From assembly GCF_029267015.1 (NCBI RefSeq), contig NZ_JARIEA010000029.1, forward strand, positions 1-41,005: a stretch of 41,005 nt of DNA, read 5' to 3'. Within the stretch, counting starts at the first letter, position 1. Every line of letters starts with the position of its first letter. The position numbers and the translations under genes were made by a program. This DNA is from Sporosarcina ureae. GTDB taxonomy: Bacteria; Bacillota; Bacilli; Bacillales_A; Planococcaceae. Below the pieces are notes generated by a model, which was not told the DNA's origin, searched no databases, and worked only from the letters and a program-made list of their open reading frames with translations. Positions 36,563 to 41,005 of this stretch are shown in pieces.

Positions 36563-36845
36563 AAAAAAAAGCCTTTTCATCCCACGCAAAGAATCTGATC
36601 TCTTTACATAGGGATGAAAAAGCTTTCATGGTACCACCCTAGTTCGTGACAATTGTCACCTTATGAAAAAGTATGCCTAAGCCGTACCTTTTCATTGCTA
36701 ACGAGCCCGATTATCGAGCCCGGGATTGCCTAGTCGGTATACCTTTAAGCAATCCACTCCGAGGGGATGTCGCAAATAGTTGTATTGCCGGCTCGCAGCA
36801 CCGCCGGCTCTCTGTGAATACAGTTTCTATCTACTTTAACCTCAT
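36563..36845 (-). promoter_or_regulatory. T-box riboswitch of ilvB-ilvN-ilvC-leuABCD
   Basis: On the minus strand the T-box core AGGGTGGTACC lies at 36640-36630. The terminator arms GGGATGAAAAAGC-side (36611-36623) and CCC-side (36571-36583) enclose a long loop and end in T8 (36570-36563). Stem I lies around 36845-36740: an AGAGAG element, GCCGGC arms and a GGTGCTGCGAGCC apical loop typical of T-box leaders. The specifier is not certain: the most likely codon by position before the TCGGAGTG basal strand is AUC (Ile, 36768-36766); CUC (Leu, 36763-36761) is the alternative. Uncharged tRNA binding would favour the antiterminator and allow ilvB-leuD expression. No terminator separates ilvD from it. 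Confidence 0.92.
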
Positions 36846-36859
36846 CAACGTTTTATATA

Positions 36860-38527
36860 TTAAATTTTCATGACTCCACCTGTACTGGCTGAAGTGACGA
36901 GATGGGCATATCTTGCAAGATAGCCTTTTTTGATTTTAAGTTCAAATGGTTTTAGTGCATTTCGTCGCTCTGCAAGAACTTCATCAGATACCATCAGTTC
37001 GATCGTACGTTTTGTCAAATCGATTTCGATGATATCACCGTTCTCTACAAGTGCAATGGGTCCGCCCGATGCTGCTTCTGGTGAGATGTGACCTATAGAA
37101 ATACCTCGAGACGCTCCGGAGAAACGACCGTCAGTAATCAACGCAACTTCTTTACCAAGACCTTTCCCCATAATTGCGGAAGTAGGTGCTAACATTTCTG
37201 GCATACCAGGTCCACCTTTAGGGCCTTCATATCGAATCACGACTACGTGGCCTGCTTTAACTGTGTCATTGTCAATATTCTCTTGCGCTGCTTCTTGTGA
37301 ATCAAAGACAATTGCTTCTCCCCTAAATTCCTTTATTGAAGGATCCACTGCTCCGACTTTAATGACGGAACCTTCAGGAGCGATGTTACCAAATAGAATG
37401 GACAGGCCGCCTACTGGACTATGCGGATTATCTTTCGTTCGAATGACATCTGTATTTGTGATCTCATATCCAGCGACATCTTCTTCAATTGTCTTGCCAG
37501 TAATCGTCTTACGTTTATTATGCATCGCTCCATCAATTTTACATAATTCATTGATAATTGCGCTGACACCGCCAGCTTGTTGAACATCATCCATTGAATA
37601 ATCGGATGCTGGCATGATTTTCGATAAGTACGGTACTCGTTTAGCTACATCGTTTACATCTTCAATATTGTAATCAATTTCCGCTTCGTGAGCGATAGCT
37701 AATGTATGGAGAACTGTATTTGTCGAACCTCCCATTGCCATATCAAGTGCAAATGCATCGTCGATTGTTTCTTTTGTAATAATGTCACGTGGTTTAATAT
37801 CATTTTCAATACAATTCATTAAATGTTTAGCCGCATCTTTGATCAGTGTATGGCGAGCGTCAGATGTAGCAAGAATTGTCGCATTTCCTGGAAGAGCCAT
37901 TCCTAGCATTTCCATTAGTGAGTTCATAGAGTTTGCCGTAAACATTCCTGAACATGACCCACATGAAGGACAAGCATTCTGTTCGATGTCGAGTAATGTT
38001 TCTGCTGACATCTTACCGCTCTTGTAAGCTCCTACACCTTCAAATACTGAAGTTAATGAAAGAACATCGCCCGTTGCGGAAACCCCCGCTTCCATCGGTC
38101 CACCAGAAACAAATACTGAAGGGACGTTTGTTCTAACAGCTGCCATCAGCATACCCGGTGTGATTTTGTCACAGTTAGGTATATAGAAGACTCCGTCAAA
38201 CCAGTGTGCGTTAATGACCGTTTCAGCTGCGTCGGCAATCAGCTCTCGGCTTGGCAATGAGTAGCGCATACCAATGTGGCCCATTGCGATTCCGTCATCA
38301 ACACCAATTGTATTGAACTCGAACGGTACCCCGCCTGCCTCCCAGATTGCTTCTTTTACTACTTCCGCGAATTTATTTAAATGCATATGTCCCGGAATAA
38401 TATCTATATATGAGTTACACACTCCTATAAATGGTTTGTGCATATCTTTCGTTTTAACGCCCGCTGCGTAAAGTAAACTACGATGTGGTGCGCGATCGAT
38501 CCCTTTTTTAATCATGTCACTTCTCAT
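36860..38527 (-). CDS. ilvD: Dihydroxy-acid dehydratase
   Basis: Dehydrates dihydroxyisovalerate/dihydroxymethylvalerate to the 2-oxo acids for valine, leucine and isoleucine. 555 residues from ATG 38527; AGGAGAG is 7 nt upstream, which favours this over the TTG six bases earlier. Fe-S and metal motifs: [27 protein letters not shown], and [19 protein letters not shown] near the C-terminus. It precedes the T-box, so it is expressed from its own promoter independent of tRNA charging. In B. subtilis ilvD is separate from ilv-leu; here it heads the cluster. Confidence 0.97.
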   Translation of the reverse strand: MRSDMIKKGIDRAPHRSLLYAAGVKTKDMHKPFIGVCNSYIDIIPGHMHLNKFAEVVKEAIWEAGGVPFEFNTIGVDDGIAMGHIGMRYSLPSRELIADAAETVINAHWFDGVFYIPNCDKITPGMLMAAVRTNVPSVFVSGGPMEAGVSATGDVLSLTSVFEGVGAYKSGKMSAETLLDIEQNACPSCGSCSGMFTANSMNSLMEMLGMALPGNATILATSDARHTLIKDAAKHLMNCIENDIKPRDIITKETIDDAFALDMAMGGSTNTVLHTLAIAHEAEIDYNIEDVNDVAKRVPYLSKIMPASDYSMDDVQQAGGVSAIINELCKIDGAMHNKRKTITGKTIEEDVAGYEITNTDVIRTKDNPHSPVGGLSILFGNIAPEGSVIKVGAVDPSIKEFRGEAIVFDSQEAAQENIDNDTVKAGHVVVIRYEGPKGGPGMPEMLAPTSAIMGKGLGKEVALITDGRFSGASRGISIGHISPEAASGGPIALVENGDIIEIDLTKRTIELMVSDEVLAERRNALKPFELKIKKGYLARYAHLVTSASTGGVMKI

Positions 38528-38590
38528 TTGCAATCTCTCCTATACTAATTGAACGAATCAATTGCTAATTACATTAATTTCATTCAGTTG

Positions 38591-38605
38591 AATATTCTGA
38601 ACAAC
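38591..38605. promoter_or_regulatory. Candidate CodY box upstream of ilvD
   Basis: AATATTCTGAACAAC matches 11 of 15 positions of the known CodY motif AATTTTCWGAAAATT. It lies about 30-45 nt downstream of the predicted ilvD transcription start, a roadblock position. CodY represses ilv and leu genes in Bacillus when branched-chain amino acids are plentiful. Confidence 0.5.
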
Positions 38606-38643
38606 TAGTGAATACTTTCACAGCTGCGAACTAGATTGCTGTA

Positions 38644-38672
38644 ATCATATCTTGTATGCGTACAAAGGTCAA
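38644..38672 (-). promoter_or_regulatory. Sigma-A promoter of ilvD (cluster promoter)
   Basis: On the minus strand, TTGACC (38672-38667), a 17-nt spacer and TATGAT (38649-38644). The spacer holds a near-palindrome, TTTGTACGCATACAAG. The leader to the ilvD ATG is about 110 nt. The adjoining 38673-38834 is AT-rich with no recognised element. Confidence 0.75.
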
Positions 38673-38834
38673 CCGTATTTTTAAAGTTTTTCGTTAATTG
38701 TGACTAATTTAAAACCTCTGAATACGCTTACAAATGCATTGTAACGCGATATATTGCATATCGAAATATAGCTAAATATTTTTGTTTTTATTTTGCTTCT
38801 TTCATTAAAGAAAAGATATACAAATTGATTTCTA

Positions 38835-39082
38835 TTATTTACAAATGAAAACCAGGCTTGTACTTTTACTATGAGTTGTGAATCTATTCATGCTATTCAC
38901 AAGACAGTTGATTTATTAATGATTTGAAAGAAAACATATAGTTCCTCGGCAAGTTTCGCTCGACATCTTTCGACAATTACTTTTTGTTTATAACTCTATG
39001 CACATTATCCACCGCGTATCTTAGCAGTTTCTGTAAACAATTCACACATTACCCACAGCTTACTCACGCCTACTGTGGACAA
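38835..39082. promoter_or_regulatory. DnaA-box-like cluster upstream of sda
   Basis: Against the DnaA consensus TTATNCACA, six sites match 8 of 9: TTATTTACA (38835-38843), CTATTCACA (38893-38901), CTATGCACA (38996-39004), TTATCCACC (39005-39013, touching the previous one), TTACCCACA (39049-39057) and, on the minus strand, TTGTCCACA (39074-39082). Weaker 7/9 sites are AGATTCACA (minus, 38877-38885) and CAATTCACA (39038-39046). In B. subtilis DnaA directly activates sda through a similar upstream cluster. Confidence 0.75.
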
Positions 39083-39092
39083 TTCGAACGCT

Positions 39093-39120
39093 TGTTCTTT
39101 CAAAGAACCTTTGGTAAAGT
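39093..39120 (+). promoter_or_regulatory. Possible sda promoter
   Basis: TTGTTC (39093-39098), 16 nt, TAAAGT (39115-39120); immediately downstream of the DnaA-box cluster. Both boxes are imperfect. Confidence 0.4.
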
Positions 39121-39191
39121 AATAGATAACATCTAGAGGGAAGTATGCACACTGATTAGATTCTATTCATCCAAAGGGAGGCGGTTCTACT

Positions 39192-39329
39192 GTGCTACAT
39201 TTATCGGATCAATTGTTGCTCTATTCATATCAGCAGGCTCAAAAGTATCAACTGAATCAGGAGTTCATCCAAATGTTAGAACGTGAGATACGGAAACGTG
39301 CCTTAGAATCGATGAAACTCAGTAGCTGA
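39192..39329 (+). CDS. sda: Sda-like sporulation checkpoint inhibitor
   Basis: A 45-residue protein from GTG 39192 with AAAGGGAGG about 10 nt upstream. The sequence has LSDQLLLYSYQQA, then LNQEFIQMLEREIRKRAL, matching the two-helix hairpin of B. subtilis Sda (LSDELL..SY..A...LN..FI..IE.EI.RR). Sda binds the dimerisation domain of sporulation histidine kinases (KinA, KinB) and stops phosphate flow to Spo0A when replication is blocked or underway. Upstream DnaA-box-like sites support the same replication control here, and the gene marks the organism as a likely spore former. It is short and starts with GTG, so automatic calling may miss it. Confidence 0.9.
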   Translation: MLHLSDQLLLYSYQQAQKYQLNQEFIQMLEREIRKRALESMKLSS

Positions 39330-39344
39330 TCTTTCGGATACAAT

Positions 39345-39386
39345 AAAATGGACATGCCCATTACAATCAGGCACGTCCATTTTTTA
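39345..39386. terminator. Bidirectional terminator between sda and the SMR genes
   Basis: AAAATGGACATGCC (39345-39358) pairs with GGCACGTCCATTTT (one mismatch), followed by a T run on the plus strand and TTTTATTG on the minus strand. Confidence 0.85.
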
Positions 39387-39424
39387 TTTTATAAATTGCT
39401 CTTCTTCTATAGAAGGGGCATATT

Positions 39425-39739
39425 TTATGATAAAGCTTTAAGCCCGACTACACCAAACACAATCAGGAGTAGACTGACTACTCTACCTGTACTCTTCGAT
39501 TCCCCGAAGAACAGCATGTTGATGAGCACCGCACCCGCTGTACCTATACCAATCCACACGGCATACGCTGTACTGACTTGCAAAAACTTAAAGGAGTTAT
39601 ATAAAAAGAAGAATGCGATACCGAATCCTCCGTAATATAACAATCCATTCGCCAATGTTTTATTTTCACTGAATTTCTTCAGCCCTATCACACCGGCAAA
39701 CTCACTTAGTGCTGCCAATAATACTAGAATCCAACCCAT
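39425..39739 (-). CDS. SMR family efflux transporter subunit (YvdR/YkkD-like)
   Basis: Four-helix small multidrug resistance protein, 104 residues. The essential membrane Glu is in LLAALSEFAGVIGLKKF (residue 13), and STAYAVWIGIGTAGAVLI is the conserved helix 3 motif. It overlaps the other SMR gene by 38 nt in a different frame, with its own GGGAGTG site, so the two are co-translated and probably form a heterodimer. The ending VVGLKALS resembles B. subtilis YkkD. The substrate is unknown (cationic drugs, guanidinium derivatives or other small cations are possible). Confidence 0.9.
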   Translation of the reverse strand: MGWILVLLAALSEFAGVIGLKKFSENKTLANGLLYYGGFGIAFFFLYNSFKFLQVSTAYAVWIGIGTAGAVLINMLFFGESKSTGRVVSLLLIVFGVVGLKALS

Positions 39740-40088
39740 CGCCTTTCACTCCCTTCAGCGCTTTCTTTTCATCTTGTCCATCCGCTATCTTCAATCCTGC
39801 AACACCCAATACTAGAATGAAGATGAAAAAAATCTTTCCTATACTAATATGTTCACCGAAGAACATGACATCCATTAAAGATGTACCGACTGTACCGATT
39901 CCAGCGAATACCGCATAGACGGTTCCGGTCGGTAAACCTTCGCATGCTTTCGTTAAGTAATGAAAGTCCACAAATATAAACCCTACTATGATAATCCAGT
40001 GCCACCAGTGGGTTGCTGTGTTAAATCCAAAAATCCATACTAATTCAAAAAAACTAGTTAATGCTACATAAAACCAGGCTTTGTTCAT
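39702..40088 (-). CDS. SMR family efflux transporter subunit (YvdS/YkkC-like)
   Basis: Four-helix SMR protein, 128 residues; Glu in SFFELVWIFGF is the proton/substrate residue, followed by LPTGTVYAVFAGIGTVGTS. It has a hydrophilic tail of about 25 residues after GVAGLKIADG, longer than usual because the 3' end overlaps the partner gene. TAGGAGCG lies 8 nt before the ATG. Upstream is the TetR gene; the 83-nt gap contains TGACAGTCAGTCA (partly palindromic), a possible operator. No ykkC-type guanidine riboswitch was seen. Confidence 0.9.
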   Translation of the reverse strand: MNKAWFYVALTSFFELVWIFGFNTATHWWHWIIIVGFIFVDFHYLTKACEGLPTGTVYAVFAGIGTVGTSLMDVMFFGEHISIGKIFFIFILVLGVAGLKIADGQDEKKALKGVKGDGLDSSIIGSTK

Positions 40089-40171
40089 ATCATTCGCTCC
40101 TACTTATTTTTTACATCACTCATGTGACTGACTGTCATTCATTTTACCATAAAGATTAACATTTTACTATG

Positions 40172-40756
40172 TTAACCTTCTACATTCTGAAAATGTAATG
40201 CATATGCTAAGAATTCAAGAACTTCTTCCTTTTGCCGATTCGCCTCATTTTCATCATGCTGCGCGTAAAGGAAGACTTGCTCTGCTGTTGATTCAACGAG
40301 GCCTATTATTAATTTAGCTGTACGATCTGGTTTAATAGACTGACGAATTGCCCCTTCTTTTTTAGCAGCTTCGAGTTTTTCACTGACCCACTCGTAGAAT
40401 GGTGCATAAACGGATTCCCATTCACGGATATGTTCTGTAGAAGCTAAACCTGAATAAATAACCGCTAAAATCTCGTAGTATTCTCTATTTACTTCATAAA
40501 TTGCATCAACCATTTGTTCAAATTGTTTTGGATACGATGCATCGTTATCAACCGTATCTTTTACGATTTCAATTGTCTTCGCTACCATCACTTCAGCAAT
40601 TGCAGGCATAAGAGATAACTTTGATGGAAAGTACAAATAAAACGTTCCTTGCGCAATCCCCGCACGTTTAACGATATCTGAAATCTTGGTCTTTTCTATG
40701 CCTTGCTCTTGAAACACTTCTATAGCTGAATGTATAATTGCTGCCTTTTTCCCCAA
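40172..40756 (-). CDS. TetR family transcriptional regulator (YvdT-like)
   Basis: Repressor-type regulator, 194 residues from TTG 40756 (GGAAG just upstream). The helix-turn-helix is IEKTKISDIVKRAGIAQGTFYLYFPSK (about 25-50), close to B. subtilis YvdT, followed by LMPAIAE. The ligand-binding domain is variable. A longer frame from TTG 40819 exists, but that TTG is the first half of a good -35 box, so it is rejected. Next to a paired SMR system it most likely represses its own operon until a pump substrate binds. Confidence 0.9.
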   Translation of the reverse strand: MGKKAAIIHSAIEVFQEQGIEKTKISDIVKRAGIAQGTFYLYFPSKLSLMPAIAEVMVAKTIEIVKDTVDNDASYPKQFEQMVDAIYEVNREYYEILAVIYSGLASTEHIREWESVYAPFYEWVSEKLEAAKKEGAIRQSIKPDRTAKLIIGLVESTAEQVFLYAQHDENEANRQKEEVLEFLAYALHFQNVEG

Positions 40757-40782
40757 TGAACTTCCTACTCTCTGGTCTATAG

Positions 40783-40819
40783 ATACACTAATTGTATAGC
40801 AATCATTCTTTTCTGACAA
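40783..40819 (-). promoter_or_regulatory. Promoter and putative autoregulatory operator of the TetR gene
   Basis: On the minus strand, TTGTCA (40819-40814), a 17-nt spacer and TACAAT (40796-40791). ATACA-N5-TGTAT (40783-40797), an inverted repeat, covers the -10 box, fitting autorepression. Confidence 0.7.
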
Positions 40820-40858
40820 ACAGACTCATGTTTTAAAGGTATGCCATTGCTTAGTAAA

Positions 40859-40887
40859 GAAAAAAGCCATCCCTTTGACAGGACGGC
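40859..40887 (-). terminator. Terminator of the gene at the right edge
   Basis: GCCATCC (40866-40872) pairs with GGACGGC (40881-40887) allowing one G-T pair; minus-strand TTTTTT follows. It lies 14 nt beyond the stop of the partial gene. Confidence 0.78.
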
Positions 40888-40900
40888 ATGTCTACAATCA

Positions 40901-41005
40901 TTATTTAACTTCTTTCGTTTCCTGCACAAAGGTTTCTCCACTTTTACGCGCTTGGATATCAATGTTATGTTCTGGATACTCTTTTTCAAGACGTTCGTTG
41001 TATTT
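40901..41005 (-). CDS. Partial gene, C-terminal 34 residues of an unidentified protein
   Basis: An open frame runs in from the window edge and stops at TAA 40903-40901, just before a terminator. The visible C-terminus is charged (KYNERLEKEYPEHN, then IDIQARKSGETFVQETKEVK), with no cysteine or hydrophobic span. It is too short to identify. Confidence 0.6.
   Translation of the reverse strand, partial: KYNERLEKEYPEHNIDIQARKSGETFVQETKEVK

Noticed and set aside
36673..36873. 66-codon plus-strand frame upstream of ilvB
   Set aside because: It is antisense to the T-box leader, whose conserved core explains the sequence.
36860..36900. Separate promoter for the T-box leader at the end of ilvD
   Set aside because: TA-rich boxes exist but spacing is poor; not distinct enough to call.
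40089..40171. ykkC-type guanidine riboswitch before the SMR pair
   Set aside because: The gap is only 83 nt and lacks the conserved guanidine riboswitch motifs; TetR control explains the context.

Overview
The window reads as a chromosomal stretch of a low-to-moderate GC, Gram-positive, endospore-forming member of Bacillales, most likely Planococcaceae (Sporosarcina-like). The evidence is strong Shine-Dalgarno sites with frequent TTG and GTG starts, an ilv-leu operon with a T-box leader, a CodY-like box, a WalR-type operator, a 45-residue Sda-like protein, a ba3-type oxidase, and five secreted proteins with SLH domains. No prophage, transposase gene, CRISPR array, rRNA or tRNA was seen. The genus is inference.

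Layout. 1-5.7 kb: the edge of a structured repeat, nagB, a three-gene ba3-type cytochrome oxidase operon (including a 46-codon TTG-start subunit IIa), a LysM-NlpC/P60 hydrolase and an SDR oxidoreductase behind a palindromic operator. 5.7-7.3 kb: a SulP anion transporter. 7.3-28 kb: a cell-envelope region. It holds a MurJ/TuaB-like flippase with a TuaC-like GT4 glycosyltransferase, a polysaccharide pyruvyl transferase, a TuaE/Wzy-like polymerase, and five exported SLH proteins: an NlpC/P60 endopeptidase, an N-acetylmuramoyl-L-alanine amidase, a glucosaminidase, a phosphodiester glycosidase-like protein and a 755-residue protein with no recognised catalytic domain. Pyruvylated secondary cell wall polymer is the known ligand of SLH domains, so polymer-making and polymer-bound proteins appear to sit together. 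Inside this region lies a glyoxylate module (isocitrate lyase followed by a class V aminotransferase, with a divergent LytTR regulator).

28.3-38.7 kb: branched-chain amino-acid synthesis on the minus strand, in transcription order ilvD, T-box, ilvB, ilvN, ilvC, leuA, leuB, leuC, leuD. ilvD has its own promoter and a CodY-like box and lies upstream of the T-box. 38.8-39.4 kb: a cluster of DnaA-box-like sites in front of sda, the arrangement expected for a replication-to-sporulation checkpoint. 39.4-40.8 kb: a TetR regulator and a paired SMR efflux system in the order of B. subtilis yvdT-yvdS-yvdR. The window ends inside an unidentified minus-strand gene.

The most unusual non-coding signal is a composite element of about 430-500 bp, present in two long copies (7293-7722 and 13425-13930) with a third right arm at 1-210. 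Each copy has a left and a right multi-level hairpin, the arms look like diverged inverted copies of each other, and several stem pairs differ between copies with the partner base changed to match. Also notable are a 21-bp-phased repeat at 21579-21715 and a three-unit WalR box with 11-bp phasing upstream of the SLH endopeptidase.
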